From NCBI RefSeq assembly GCF_003892345.1, contig NZ_RRUE01000002.1:381655-445654 (forward strand): a stretch of DNA of 64,000 nucleotides. Reading direction: 5' to 3'. Below the pieces are notes generated by a model, which made no database searches, was not told where the DNA came from, and saw nothing but the letters and a program-made list of their open reading frames with translations. The position numbers and the translations under genes were made by a program. Shown here one piece after another: positions 1-9,366 of the stretch; positions within the stretch are counted from its first letter, which is position 1, and the number at the start of each line of letters is the position of its first letter. The stretch is from Lautropia dentalis. Its GTDB lineage: Bacteria > Pseudomonadota > Gammaproteobacteria > Burkholderiales > Burkholderiaceae_E.

Positions 1-28
1 GGAGGTCAGACCTGTGCTCTTCCGATCT
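1..28. other. Illumina adapter remnant at contig end
   Basis: The first 28 bases match the 3' part of the TruSeq read-2 adapter with two mismatches (positions 5 and 12). Bases 16-28 (GCTCTTCCGATCT) match exactly. This is almost certainly untrimmed library sequence, so base 1 is an assembly end and not genomic DNA. The adapter sequence is recalled, not looked up. Confidence 0.85.
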
Positions 29-72
29 TCTGCCCCTGATCTGCCCCTGATCTGCCCCTGTTCTGTCCCTGT
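29..72. repeat. 11-bp tandem repeat next to the adapter
   Basis: About four head-to-tail copies of an 11-bp unit, TCTGCCCCTGA, the last two degenerate. It directly abuts the adapter remnant. It may be genuine, or a low-complexity assembly artefact at the contig tip. Confidence 0.6.
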
Positions 73-354
73 TCTGCGGCTACCTATCCAGCCATATTTG
101 CTCCTTCCTGAACTGTTTGCCCCTTATCTCAACCCCTCTAGATCCAATTCCTGATGCCTGCCCCTCATCCGTGCATGATGCTTCTCGCTCCAATACTCGT
201 CTTCTGCACATCGTACAGCCCGTGATTGCGGCACGCGGCTTCAAGCTCAGGTAAGTCGTTCAAGGTCGTTTGGTCCAGGTTTACCGGTACTTTCAGGTTT
301 CTAGCACTTCCTCAGCGTGTTGGCCGCAATGCGCTTTCGGAACAGGACTACCCT

Positions 355-370
355 TGTTCCACGTGAAACA
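355..370. promoter_or_regulatory. parS: parS site 1 (ParB binding)
   Basis: TGTTCCACGTGAAACA differs from the canonical bacterial parS palindrome TGTTTCACGTGAAACA at one position. An identical variant lies at 602-617 and a perfect copy at 2696-2711. The parB gene downstream supplies the binding protein. Confidence 0.85.
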
Positions 371-601
371 TGCGTCCTCCAGTGATGGAACGTTAGTCCG
401 GAGTAGTCCTCTTTCGGTCAGCAACCCCATACTTAACTAGACAAGGAAGAATCTCATAGGATTACAGGGATGGTTTGAAAGACCCCTCCTCATCGATATG
501 CACAAGGTATTTGCGTCAGATAACAAGACTTTAGTACCCCTGACATTTCCGGTTCACCACGGCACAGCGTTTGCATGCGCTAAACCGGCCACCAAGGCAT
601 T

Positions 602-617
602 TGTTCCACGTGAAACA
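602..617. promoter_or_regulatory. parS: parS site 2 (ParB binding)
   Basis: TGTTCCACGTGAAACA, the same one-base variant as site 1, 247 bp further on. Confidence 0.85.
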
Positions 618-1766
618 GCCGGAGACTGGCTACGACTTTAGATTCAGATACTAGGGCGAGCTGGGGGTAGAGTATCCAGAACCAAAGAGTTCAGGGACAG
701 CTAGATCCTCCGTAAAAGGGGGAAGGCCCCCTCCAAAACCAAAATTTTTCAGAAAGATGAGAGAATGCCCATCGAAAGCATTCAGATAACACCCAAGAAA
801 GCAGGAAATTTGGAGATGGAGGGACGAGCGCAATCAAACATGAATCCCCGGTCAGTCAAAGGCCTCCCCTTGAAGAAAGACCTACCTGATGTCCTGATAT
901 CTCCTGTTTCTCGATCATCTGACGAGTTAGAGTGAACCCTTCGCTGCTGCATTATGTCTAGCCCTCACCAGAACGTTGATAATAAGAAAACACGGAGCGG
1001 CGAGTGTAGAGATAGATTTTTGTATACTCGATTCCGTCGCGCTTCCTGACAAACAGACATTCAGATATTGGAGATAAGTATTTCTCTCACGCACCCTTTG
1101 CCCTAAACCATTTCCGCAACAGTAAAGGCATGGAAACCTCATAGAAACGGAAGCGAGAAGACCCTGTGCGCAGGTTAACGCCGGGTAATTCCCCTTCCAG
1201 GACATACCGATACTTATGGTCAATGAACAGCAACATTGAACATGGGTCCAGGGATCTCAACTGATTCCACCCCCGACGCGAGTGCTACATTACAGCAAAG
1301 GAGCGCAAGCGTTCCATCTCTCTTCACGTGCCAACTGGATGTTCTCGATTTTTGCGGCGGAAGAAACATCAAGTACGTGAGTAGTCACTATTATATTCAA
1401 ATAGATGCCCTGTCTACCTTATCTCTTCTCTCATCTTCCGTGCTTCCTACTCATTGCTGGCTGCAGCAGTATCGACCGTCTCATTCACGAATCTGCTCTG
1501 GCACGGTGTGCCATCATTCTCGATGACCGTCGAGAAGACGTCCATCCCCCCCAAGATCTTCACCACAGAAGCGGTCAGTGAGGGGTATATGGCAAGTCAA
1601 GGGGCGCCCTCTCTCGAGCCGTGTTGAGTTCCAACAACTCAGGTTCACACTATTTTGTTCCATAGCCTTGCAGGACGAATCAATGGTTATATGCAGTCTC
1701 TCCCGGCCGACCGAAGAGATCAGTAGCCTGTTGAAGCATTTTTAACCCCGCAACCCGCTTCCGAAA

Positions 1767-1902
1767 CCTGCCCTAGCCAACCTGCCCTAGCCAACCTGCC
1801 CTAGCCAACCTGCCCTAGCCAACCTGCCCTAGCCAACCTGCCCTAGCCAACCTGCCCTAGCCAACCCACCCTAGTCAACCCACCCTAGGCAATCTGCCTA
1901 GT
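1767..1902. repeat. 14-bp tandem repeat (CCTGCCCTAGCCAA)n
   Basis: About nine consecutive copies of CCTGCCCTAGCCAA. The first seven are near-perfect; the last few drift (CCACCCTAGTCAA, CCACCCTAGGCAA). The unit is not a multiple of three and lies in non-coding DNA between the parS sites. Confidence 0.85.
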
Positions 1903-2695
1903 TAGTCTCGTCCTCGCAACCCGCCCCCACGGCCTGCTTTCCTAACCTGTACTCACCCTCCATTCTCAGCATACTGGCTATCTTGCTCCGAGCTTTAGGT
2001 TTGGGATCTGACAGCTCTGATTCAACCGACTGCCATATCGCGTTTTGTTCACCAACCTCCTCCGCATGCGTTAGCGTACTTGTCCCTTTCACATACGCTG
2101 CCGCGGCTCGCCCACCGGTCGTCAAGGCGTACGGCAGACGGCGCAACCAGGTAGTTTGCCGCCTGCCCCGCAGTCACCCAGAGCTGTTCCATCACCTGCC
2201 TTGACGCTCCTATCCACGTTTCTGGCCAGTTTTTCGTCATGCACCTCCCTGCTTCTTCAGCCCCCTTAAACAACACCCTTGGGAACCTTTTCCCTCAAAT
2301 CATCCTCTTGTCATCTGATGATCATCGATCCCTCCACCAGGGCGCACATTCATGCGCTCCCTACTCCGGAACCTGCATAGCTCCCCAAGGCTTTGTCCCA
2401 ACCATCATAGCGTCGCCCCAGACAAAGCGATCCGCGCACCCGTTTCCACGTACTTTCCTTTTGGTTGCTCCTCAACCGGGCTGGGCGCATACAGTCAAAC
2501 CCCAATCTCTTCTCGTTCTCTGCTCGTCTTCCGATTTTTCGATTCTCTCCCTGGGCCTCGCGCGTCTCTTTCGCGGCCGGCAGGTTGCCTCGCGAGCAAG
2601 TTTCAACAGACAAACGCATGGAGTTCAATCCCTCCAGCTGGCCCCTAAAGCCCTCAGCCCCGGCCTCCGCAAGGAAATCCGACACACTTCTTCGC

Positions 2696-2711
2696 TGTTT
2701 CACGTGAAACA
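2696..2711. promoter_or_regulatory. parS: parS site 3, perfect palindrome
   Basis: TGTTTCACGTGAAACA is the exact consensus ParB site. It lies 49 bp upstream of the mnmG start codon, so bound or spreading ParB could affect mnmG-rsmG-parAB transcription. That last point is inference. Confidence 0.92.
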
Positions 2712-2748
2712 TCGCACATGGACGAGCACAAACGACCTGCCAGCGTTT

Positions 2749-2754
2749 TATAAT
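2749..2754 (+). promoter_or_regulatory. Perfect -10 hexamer just upstream of mnmG
   Basis: TATAAT ends five bases before the mnmG ATG. A start site 6-7 bases downstream would fall on the initiation codon, and no clear Shine-Dalgarno sequence precedes the ATG, so a leaderless transcript is possible. No good -35 is visible, so this may be chance. Confidence 0.3.
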
Positions 2755-2759
2755 GGCGC

Positions 2760-4967
2760 ATGAACTTTCACCCGGAATTCTTTGATGTCATCGTTGTGGG
2801 CGGAGGCCACGCAGGCACCGAGGCCGCATTGGTAGCCGCGCGCACGGGCGCGAAAACGTTGCTTTTAAGCCACAACCTTGACACATTGGGGCAGATGTCG
2901 TGCAACCCGTCTATTGGAGGGATCGGCAAGGGCCATCTGGTGAAGGAGGTCGATGCGCTGGGTGGCGTCATGGCCGTGGCAACCGACCAGGCCGGTATCC
3001 AGTTTCGCATCCTGAATGCCAGCAAGGGGCCCGCCGTGCGTGCTACGCGTGCGCAGGCAGACCGGGTGCTGTATCGGCAAGCCATTCGTCAGACACTGGA
3101 GAATCAACCCAATCTCACTCTGTTTCAGCAGGCAGTGGACGATCTGCTGCTGGAGGGAGACCGCGTTTCCGGTGTAATGACACAGCTTGGCATTGCGTTC
3201 CATGCGCATGCCGTGGTGCTCACGGCCGGTACCTTCCTCAACGGGAAGGTGCATGTGGGCCTGGACAATTATGAGGCCGGACGTGCGGGCGATCCTTCCG
3301 CAAAAACGCTGGCCCATCGGCTGCGCGAACTGGCCCTGCCACAGGGGCGTCTCAAAACGGGTACGCCGCCCCGTATCGACGGCAAGACCATCGACTACAG
3401 CCGCCTGGGTGTGCAGCCTAGCGATACGGATCCAGTGCCCGTATTCTCGTTCATCGGCAACGCTGCTCAGCATCCACAGCAGCTGCCCTGCTGGATTACG
3501 CATACGAACGAACGGACACACGACATCATTCGTCAGGGGCTGGACCGATCCCCCCTGTTTACCGGTGTGATCGAAGGGGTTGGGCCGCGCTACTGCCCAT
3601 CCATCGAAGACAAGATTCATCGCTTTGCCGACAAGACTTCCCACCAGATCTATCTGGAGCCGGAAGGGCTGCGCACCAACGAAATCTATCCCAACGGCAT
3701 TTCGACCAGTCTGCCCTTTGACACGCAATTGGCGCTGGTTCAGTCCATGGCGGGCCTGGAGCAGGCTCATATACTGCGCCCCGGTTATGCGATTGAGTAT
3801 GATTACTTCGATCCGCGTGCCCTGAAGCCTGGGCTGGAAACCCAGCAGATTCACGGTCTGTTCTTTGCCGGGCAGATCAATGGAACCACCGGTTATGAGG
3901 AGGCAGCGGCACAGGGGCTGCTGGCGGGGCTGAATGCGGCCCGGCAGACGCGCGGGGAAGCCCCCTGGGTGCCCAGCCGCGACCAGGCCTATCTGGGTGT
4001 CATGCTGGACGATCTGCTCACCCAGGGCGTCATGGAACCGTACCGGATGTTCACCAGTCGGGCAGAGTACCGGTTGAGTCTTCGCGAAGACAATGCAGAC
4101 CTGCGCCTGACCGAAATCGGTCGTTCCATGGGCTGCATCGACGACGTGCGCTGGGCAGCGTTTACCGCCAAACGTGAGGCCATCGAGCGGGAGATCGGGC
4201 GCCTGCGGGCAACCTTCCTTAACCCCAAACGGGTAGCGCAGCTACAGGCATTGAGTGAAAATCTGCAATTATCTGGTAGTGAGCGCTCACTTTACGATCT
4301 ATTGAAGCGCCCTGATGTGACGCTTGCGCAGCTCCGTGCGCTCCCGATCGAACCCGAGATGCCAACGGAACAGTCCGCTGACGCGCCGGATATTTGCGCC
4401 AGGCCGGATATGCCGTATGCCGCGACACCTGCCACGCACACCCTGAGCGGGACAGTATCCGTCCATCAGGATGTCCCGGCAGCCGATGATACGACCTATA
4501 CGTCAGCGGACACTCACTTTGCGGAAAACGACCGTAATTCGTGCCTGCTGCGCACAGCCCACCATTCCTCCCCCAAAGCAGGGGCAACCGCTGCAACGGC
4601 AGACATTTCCACGCATCACCGGTCTTTCCTCCCGGAGCTCTCCCCGGCCGTCATCGAGCAGGTCGAGATTCAGGTGAAGTATGCCGGCTACATCGAACGA
4701 CAGCGGCTGGAAGTAGAGCGCATGGCTCAGCAGGAAGCCATGTCCATTCCGGTGGACATGGACTACAGCCGCATCTCCGGTCTGTCCAATGAGGTGCGCC
4801 AGAAGCTGACGGCACAACGCCCGGCAACCATTGGCCAGGCTGGGCGCATCCCCGGCATGACGCCGGCAGCGGTGTCGCTTCTGCTGGTTCATCTCAAGAA
4901 GAAGCGACCACTCACTTCCATGGAACGTCGCGCTGGATCATCCGGTAACACGGAGGCGCGCCCATGA
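2760..4967 (+). CDS. mnmG: tRNA uridine 5-carboxymethylaminomethyl modification enzyme MnmG (GidA)
   Basis: FAD-dependent subunit that, with MnmE, builds the cmnm5 group on wobble uridine 34 of certain tRNAs in the cytoplasm. The N-terminus has the dinucleotide-binding motif [12 protein letters not shown]. Family signatures [13 protein letters not shown] and [18 protein letters not shown] are intact, and the C-terminus keeps the helical domain ([13 protein letters not shown]). At 735 residues it is about 100 longer than usual. The excess is a Thr/Ala/Asp-rich, repeat-free insertion at about residues 530-620, inside the C-terminal region just before the conserved [14 protein letters not shown]-like block (here [14 protein letters not shown]). 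The ATG at 2760 precedes the usual start of the FAD fold. The stop overlaps the rsmG start (ATGA). Confidence 0.95.
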   Translation: MNFHPEFFDVIVVGGGHAGTEAALVAARTGAKTLLLSHNLDTLGQMSCNPSIGGIGKGHLVKEVDALGGVMAVATDQAGIQFRILNASKGPAVRATRAQADRVLYRQAIRQTLENQPNLTLFQQAVDDLLLEGDRVSGVMTQLGIAFHAHAVVLTAGTFLNGKVHVGLDNYEAGRAGDPSAKTLAHRLRELALPQGRLKTGTPPRIDGKTIDYSRLGVQPSDTDPVPVFSFIGNAAQHPQQLPCWITHTNERTHDIIRQGLDRSPLFTGVIEGVGPRYCPSIEDKIHRFADKTSHQIYLEPEGLRTNEIYPNGISTSLPFDTQLALVQSMAGLEQAHILRPGYAIEYDYFDPRALKPGLETQQIHGLFFAGQINGTTGYEEAAAQGLLAGLNAARQTRGEAPWVPSRDQAYLGVMLDDLLTQGVMEPYRMFTSRAEYRLSLREDNADLRLTEIGRSMGCIDDVRWAAFTAKREAIEREIGRLRATFLNPKRVAQLQALSENLQLSGSERSLYDLLKRPDVTLAQLRALPIEPEMPTEQSADAPDICARPDMPYAATPATHTLSGTVSVHQDVPAADDTTYTSADTHFAENDRNSCLLRTAHHSSPKAGATAATADISTHHRSFLPELSPAVIEQVEIQVKYAGYIERQRLEVERMAQQEAMSIPVDMDYSRISGLSNEVRQKLTAQRPATIGQAGRIPGMTPAAVSLLLVHLKKKRPLTSMERRAGSSGNTEARP

Positions 4968-5998
4968 AACACAAGGCGCCAGCCCAACGGGCCGATACCC
5001 GCTGGACAGACGCAGACACGCAGCATCTGCGTGACAGTCTGGACACACTGTCCGTGCCACTGGACGAACGGGCGTTCGGTCTGGTGGTGCGCTGGGCGAC
5101 ACTGCTCAAGCAGTGGAACCGCACCTTCAACCTGCTGGGCAACAGCAACAGCGCCGAGCTGATCGACGAGCATCTGTTGGATAGCCTGGTGGTTCTGCCC
5201 GCCCTCCAGAAGCTGCTGCCCAACACGCGCGAACCGCTGTTCGACATTGGTACCGGTGCCGGTTTCCCGGGTATTCTGCTGGCCATTGCCCAGCCGGAAC
5301 GGCCCATCTATCTGGTCGAACCCGTGGGCAAGAAGGTGGCCTTTCTGCGTCAGTCAGTGCTCACACTCGGCTTGACCAACGCCACGGTGCTGGCTGGCAA
5401 GATCGAAGAACTGGATGCCCTGCTGAGCCATTCGTCACCTGGGCCACTATCCGGAATGAACCGCGGCAGGAACGCTGCAGGCAGCAAGGGCAGCTCGGGC
5501 GATACAGGCGTGGGCATTGCTGACAGTGCCAACGTTACTGACGACACGGGGGACGATACGTGTGACATGGCAGGCGCGAGAAGTACCGCCAGCCCTGCCC
5601 GTCAGTCCGGCAGCACCTGTGACGCCTCCCTGCCACGTCATTTCATCTGCCGCGCCTTCACGGCACTCGGGCATTTCGCCGAGCTGTGCCAGCCCTACAT
5701 GAGCGAGCGCTCACTTGCGCTGGCCATGAAGGCAGCCCGCCTGCCGCAAGAGCAGGAAGGTCTCCCGGCAACGATCACCATGGCAGCCGTGGAAACCCTG
5801 CCCACCCGGGATGGCCGCATCCAGCGCTACCTCGCCGTACTGAAACTGCGGCACGATGCCAACCGCATCACGCAAGCGGGCGCCGACGATGCCACGGCCG
5901 GCGACCGTTATGCTTCCAGCCCTGGCGCGTCAAACACACCTTCCAACCAGCATCCTCTCATCTCATCCGCGGAACCTGACAGACGGAGATTCTCGTGA
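4964..5998 (+). CDS. rsmG: 16S rRNA (guanine527-N7)-methyltransferase RsmG
   Basis: Methylates N7 of G527 in 16S rRNA with SAM. The SAM-binding motif [11 protein letters not shown] lies at residues 93-103, and the GidB-type N-terminus ([13 protein letters not shown]) is intact. Typical RsmG is 210-240 residues; this one is 344. Residues about 154-223 are a Ser/Gly/Asp/Ala-rich insertion between the beta-strand after motif I and the conserved [11 protein letters not shown] segment, and a further disordered tail follows about residue 300. Its start overlaps the mnmG stop by 4 bp (ATGA) and its stop overlaps the parA GTG by 4 bp (GTGA), so the three genes are translationally coupled. Confidence 0.93.
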   Translation: MKHKAPAQRADTRWTDADTQHLRDSLDTLSVPLDERAFGLVVRWATLLKQWNRTFNLLGNSNSAELIDEHLLDSLVVLPALQKLLPNTREPLFDIGTGAGFPGILLAIAQPERPIYLVEPVGKKVAFLRQSVLTLGLTNATVLAGKIEELDALLSHSSPGPLSGMNRGRNAAGSKGSSGDTGVGIADSANVTDDTGDDTCDMAGARSTASPARQSGSTCDASLPRHFICRAFTALGHFAELCQPYMSERSLALAMKAARLPQEQEGLPATITMAAVETLPTRDGRIQRYLAVLKLRHDANRITQAGADDATAGDRYASSPGASNTPSNQHPLISSAEPDRRRFS

Positions 5999-6978
5999 CC
6001 CTCATCCTGACCATAGCGAACCAGAAAGGCGGGGTCGGAAAAACGACGACCTCGGTCAACCTGGCGGCAGCCCTGTCTCAACTGGGTAAGCGCACACTTC
6101 TCGTTGACCTCGATCCCCAGGGCAATGCCACCATGGGGAGCGGCATCGACAAGCGCCGTCTCGACAAATCCGTCTATGACGTGCTGATCGGCGAAGCCAC
6201 GATCAACGAGGCGCGTCAGCGTTCCGAGGCCGGCGGATACTACCTGCTGCCGGCCAACCGGGAGCTTGCGGGTGCGGAAGTCGAACTGGTCGAGCTGGAC
6301 CGGCGGGAGCGCCGTTTGCGGGATGCCATCGACAAAGTAAGTACCGACTACGATTACATCCTGATCGACTCCCCCCCTTCCCTCTCGCTGCTGACCCTGA
6401 ATGGGTTGTGCGCCGCGCAGGGGGTGATCATCCCGATGCAGTGCGAGTACTACGCACTGGAGGGGCTGAGCGATCTGGTCGGCACGATCCGGAAGGTACA
6501 CGCCAACTTCAATCCGGAAATCAAGATCATGGGCATTCTGCGCGTGATGTACGACAGCCGGATCACGCTGGCCCAGCAGGTGTCGGCGCAGCTGGAAGAG
6601 CACTTCAAGGAGAAGGTGTTCAAGGCGGTCATTCCGCGCAACATCCGGCTGGCCGAGGCGCCCAGTCATGGGCTGCCGGGCGTGCGCTTCGATCCGGGCT
6701 CGCGTGGCGCACTGGGTTATCTGGACTTTGCGTCGGAACTGATCGAACGCACCCCCGCCTATGTGGCGCAAATGAAGGCCGCCGCAAAAGCCCGTTCGTC
6801 GGGCAACAGCCAGACGGCACGTTCAGAGGCCAGCGCATCCCAGGCCGGGGCGGCAAGCAGTGGCAGCGCATCTGCTGATCCCCAGGGCACGATTCCCAGC
6901 CAGGGGCTGGGTCATGCCCCGAAAAAGGAACATGCAGGTTCGGATACACAAACCAGTACGGAAGGCGCCACGAGCTGA
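5995..6978 (+). CDS. parA: Chromosome partitioning ATPase ParA (Soj)
   Basis: Walker-type ATPase that binds DNA non-specifically and moves ParB-parS complexes during chromosome segregation. The deviant Walker A motif KGGVGKTT is at residues 11-18, followed by VDLDPQGNA and IDSPPSLSLLT (switch II/Walker B). It starts at GTG, overlapping the rsmG stop. The fold ends near residue 260; residues about 262-327 are a Ser/Ala/Gly-rich extension absent from typical 255-residue homologues. A gap of 152 bp with no obvious feature separates it from parB. Confidence 0.95.
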   Translation: MTLILTIANQKGGVGKTTTSVNLAAALSQLGKRTLLVDLDPQGNATMGSGIDKRRLDKSVYDVLIGEATINEARQRSEAGGYYLLPANRELAGAEVELVELDRRERRLRDAIDKVSTDYDYILIDSPPSLSLLTLNGLCAAQGVIIPMQCEYYALEGLSDLVGTIRKVHANFNPEIKIMGILRVMYDSRITLAQQVSAQLEEHFKEKVFKAVIPRNIRLAEAPSHGLPGVRFDPGSRGALGYLDFASELIERTPAYVAQMKAAAKARSSGNSQTARSEASASQAGAASSGSASADPQGTIPSQGLGHAPKKEHAGSDTQTSTEGATS

Positions 6979-7130
6979 TGGAAGTCAGCGGCCATCAAAA
7001 AGACGCCGGCAGGGAGCCTGCTGCACATTTTCTGCTGCGGCACGCGCCACGCCGCAGCACCACATGCAGACGCCCGCTGGCCCCAATCGGCCGGCGGTGC
7101 GCAGGAAGAACATCTCAAGGAAGGTAAGGC

Positions 7131-8093
7131 ATGAGCAAGAAGACCAAAGGCGGCCTCGGTCGCGGACTCGATTCGCTACTGGGAGGCGACACCCCGATGC
7201 TGGACGAAGCCCCCGCGCCTGCGGTGGCGCCGGCGCCCGTCGAAACACCAGCAGCCCCTCCGGCCGCTGGCGCAGAGGAAGGGATCCGCGAGATTGCACT
7301 GAACCTGCTGCAGGCCGGCCGCTACCAGCCGCGTACGCGAATGGACGAATCGGCGCTGCAGGAACTGGCCGACTCGATTCACGAGCATGGCCTGCTGCAA
7401 CCGCTGGTGATCCGGCCCCTCGACAATGGCCGGTACGAGATCATCGCGGGTGAGCGCCGGTTCCGCGCGGCCGCGCTGGCCCAGCTGGCCACGGTGCCGG
7501 TGATCATCAAGGAGGTCAGCGACGAAAACGCACTGGCCCTGGCGCTGATCGAGAACATCCAGCGCGAGGACCTGAACCCGCTGGAAGAGGCAAGCGCCAT
7601 CCAGCGTCTGATCGACGAGTTCGATTACACCCACGAGCAGGCGGCACAGGCCATCGGCCGTTCGCGCAGCGCAACCTCCAACCTGCTGCGTCTGCTGAAC
7701 CTGGCCGATACGGTACAGACCATGCTGCTGGCCGGCGACATCGAAATGGGTCATGCCCGTGCGCTGCTGGCACTGGACCGGGCCGAGCAGATCCTGATGG
7801 CACACCTGGTGGTGCAGCGTCGTCTGTCAGTACGCGAGACGGAGCGGCTGGTCAGCCAGAAGGTCGAAGAGGCCAAGGGCCAGGCCAAGGTAGCGCAGAA
7901 GCGCGCGGCCGACACCATCAACGACCGCGACGTGGCCCGCCTGCGCGAGCGCATCGCCGATCACCTGAACACCACGGTGGAGATCATCAGCAAGGCCAAC
8001 GGCCGCGGCAAGCTGGTCATCCACTTCTCCAGCAACGATGCGTTTTCGGGTCTGCTGGAACGGCTGAAGCTCAGCGCTGCCGTTCAGGACTGA
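7131..8093 (+). CDS. parB: Chromosome partitioning protein ParB (Spo0J)
   Basis: CTP-dependent clamp that loads at parS and forms the partition complex with ParA. The N-terminal ParA-interaction segment (KGGLGRGLDSLLG), an Ala/Pro-rich linker at about residues 25-50, the CTP-binding ParB box GERRFRAA (107-114), and the helix-turn-helix (HEQAAQAIGRSRSATSNLLRL) are all present, with a C-terminal dimerisation domain. Length 320 is slightly above normal because of the linker. The three parS sites upstream of mnmG are its expected targets. Confidence 0.96.
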   Translation: MSKKTKGGLGRGLDSLLGGDTPMLDEAPAPAVAPAPVETPAAPPAAGAEEGIREIALNLLQAGRYQPRTRMDESALQELADSIHEHGLLQPLVIRPLDNGRYEIIAGERRFRAAALAQLATVPVIIKEVSDENALALALIENIQREDLNPLEEASAIQRLIDEFDYTHEQAAQAIGRSRSATSNLLRLLNLADTVQTMLLAGDIEMGHARALLALDRAEQILMAHLVVQRRLSVRETERLVSQKVEEAKGQAKVAQKRAADTINDRDVARLRERIADHLNTTVEIISKANGRGKLVIHFSSNDAFSGLLERLKLSAAVQD

Positions 8094-8121
8094 CACCGCT
8101 GCGGGTGTACATGACTGTGCT

Positions 8122-8294
8122 GGCGGTACCCTGGACCCGCGGTGGGCGAGCGTGGCCGTGTCAGCAGTACCCTGGACCCATGGCGGACGAGCATGACCGT
8201 GTCGGCGGTACCCTGGGCCCGCAGCGGACGAGCATGACCATGTCGGCGGTACCCTGGACCCGCAGCGGACGAGCATGACCATGTCGGCAGTACC
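8122..8294. repeat. 41-bp minisatellite downstream of parB
   Basis: Just over four direct copies of a 41-bp unit that opens GGCGGTACCCTGGACCCGCA and ends near ATGACCATGTC. Copies begin at about 8122, 8163, 8204 and 8245, with a partial fifth. The array starts about 28 bp after the parB stop and has no coding signature. Confidence 0.85.
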
Positions 8295-8355
8295 TTGAAA
8301 CCATCGGGGATTCCCCGTCCCCCAGCCGTCTCGTCATGCACGCCCAAGGGGCGCA

Positions 8356-8384
8356 GGAACGAATGAGTCAATGACACACCCTGG
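8356..8384 (+). repeat. Dispersed 30-bp repeat, copy 1
   Basis: A diverged copy of the family with consensus GGGACGAATGAGTCCATGAC followed by ACGCTCCAGG. It shares the upstream words CGCCCAAGGGG and CAGG with copy 3 at 25622. Confidence 0.65.
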
Positions 8385-8742
8385 TGGCTCCTGGCGGTCA
8401 TACCTGTCCGTTCCGCCTGTCTGGGCATCATGCAGTCTGTGCGTTTGACCGCCCTCACCTGTCGTAATTCACGATTACGAGAACAGAAGTCAAGACGCCC
8501 CCCTCCCCACCCACCGTCAGGAGCTACCTGCTGCAGTGAATGCAGTGGGTATGGTGGCAACAGGCGGTCTCGCAGCCGGAACGCGCATGACAGCCAGGAC
8601 GATCATCAGTGTTTTGTAATGCTGCATTATGCATGCACGAAATCACGAGAGCCGCAGAAATGCTCTCCTGCCACGGATACATGCAGCCTCGCCATGGACG
8701 GTCGGCCAATCATACGCACGACCAATGACAACCATTCCCGTT

Positions 8743-8771
8743 TTGACCAGAAAGCCAGTAGCCCCTATACT
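8743..8771 (+). promoter_or_regulatory. Sigma70-like promoter for the atp operon
   Basis: TTGACC (8743-8748) and TATACT (8766-8771) are separated by an ideal 17-bp spacer. It lies about 170 bp upstream of atpI on the coding strand and is the best promoter candidate for the ATP synthase operon. Confidence 0.55.
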
Positions 8772-8943
8772 GGCGCTGGTGAATGGAATGCAGCGAAACC
8801 AGCCAACTTCGCGGTGATCGGTTACATAACCGGCGCATTGCAAGCGGTTACGGGGTGTTAGGCACACTTTACGGTCCGCGCAGAACGGCTACCCGCACAG
8901 CGCGAAAGGAGGCGCTCGCGGGCAAGCGGGAGCACCGGGTAAA

Positions 8944-9354
8944 ATGTTGAAAACCGTTGGTCTGCAGGTGGCGCTGGTTCTCGTGGCGGCTGCGTGTGGT
9001 GGTCTGTACTGGGGTGCCCTGGGCGCCCGGGACATTCTGCTCGGCGGCTTTGCCTGCGTCCTGCCCAATCTGCTGTTTGCCCGTCTGCTTGCCCAGGCAG
9101 GACGACGACCTCCCGGCACTTTCGTGGCGGCCTTTCTGGTGGGTGAGTTCATCAAGCTCGCCTTGACAGTGGCCACCCTGCTGGCTATCGTCATCTGGGT
9201 CAAACCCGCCTGTTGGGCGGCCCTGCTGGTGGGCATCGTCGCGGCATTGCAGGCGCCGTGGCTGCAGGTGTTTTTCCGGCGACAACACATTCAGACAGAC
9301 ACTGGGCCAGGCGCTTCCCGGCGCACCGGTTCAGATTCCCAAACAAACCTGTAA
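8944..9354 (+). CDS. atpI: ATP synthase subunit I (AtpI)
   Basis: Small membrane protein of 136 residues at the head of the ATP synthase operon, thought to help assembly of the c-ring or Mg2+ supply. Four hydrophobic segments are visible (about residues 5-23, 27-46, 58-80 and 85-105). Sequence identity is weakly conserved in this family, so the call rests on size, membrane topology and position 12 bp before atpB. Its ATG is preceded by a modest GGGAG about 13 bases upstream. Confidence 0.85.
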   Translation: MLKTVGLQVALVLVAAACGGLYWGALGARDILLGGFACVLPNLLFARLLAQAGRRPPGTFVAAFLVGEFIKLALTVATLLAIVIWVKPACWAALLVGIVAALQAPWLQVFFRRQHIQTDTGPGASRRTGSDSQTNL

Positions 9355-9366
9355 TCCCATACCAAG

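Larger units (their letters stand above)
1..2759. other. Gene-free, AT-richer region upstream of mnmG (parS region)
   Basis: No open frame here resembles a known protein, and base composition is visibly less GC-rich than the flanking genes. The stretch holds three parS-like 16-mers, a 14-bp tandem repeat at 1767-1902, and long unique DNA with no recognisable feature. With parAB downstream it is best read as a centromere-like segregation region. No perfect TTATCCACA DnaA box was seen in it. Confidence 0.6.
8094..8943. other. Intergenic region parB-atpI
   Basis: No convincing gene. It contains the 41-bp minisatellite (8122-8294), a copy of the dispersed 30-bp repeat (8356-8384), and a sigma70-like promoter (8743-8771). 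The rest shows no recognisable feature. Confidence 0.6.

Noticed and set aside
1-1750. Foreign (contaminant) DNA in the first kilobases
   Set aside because: Odd composition suggested it, but two parS sites matching the one near mnmG argue that this is the same chromosome.
2239-2763. 174-residue plus-strand frame before mnmG
   Set aside because: No family resemblance, low-complexity Ser/Pro/Leu composition, overlaps the perfect parS and the mnmG start.
8430-8861. 143-residue frame between parB and atpI
   Set aside because: Random composition, overlaps the promoter candidate, no start signal.
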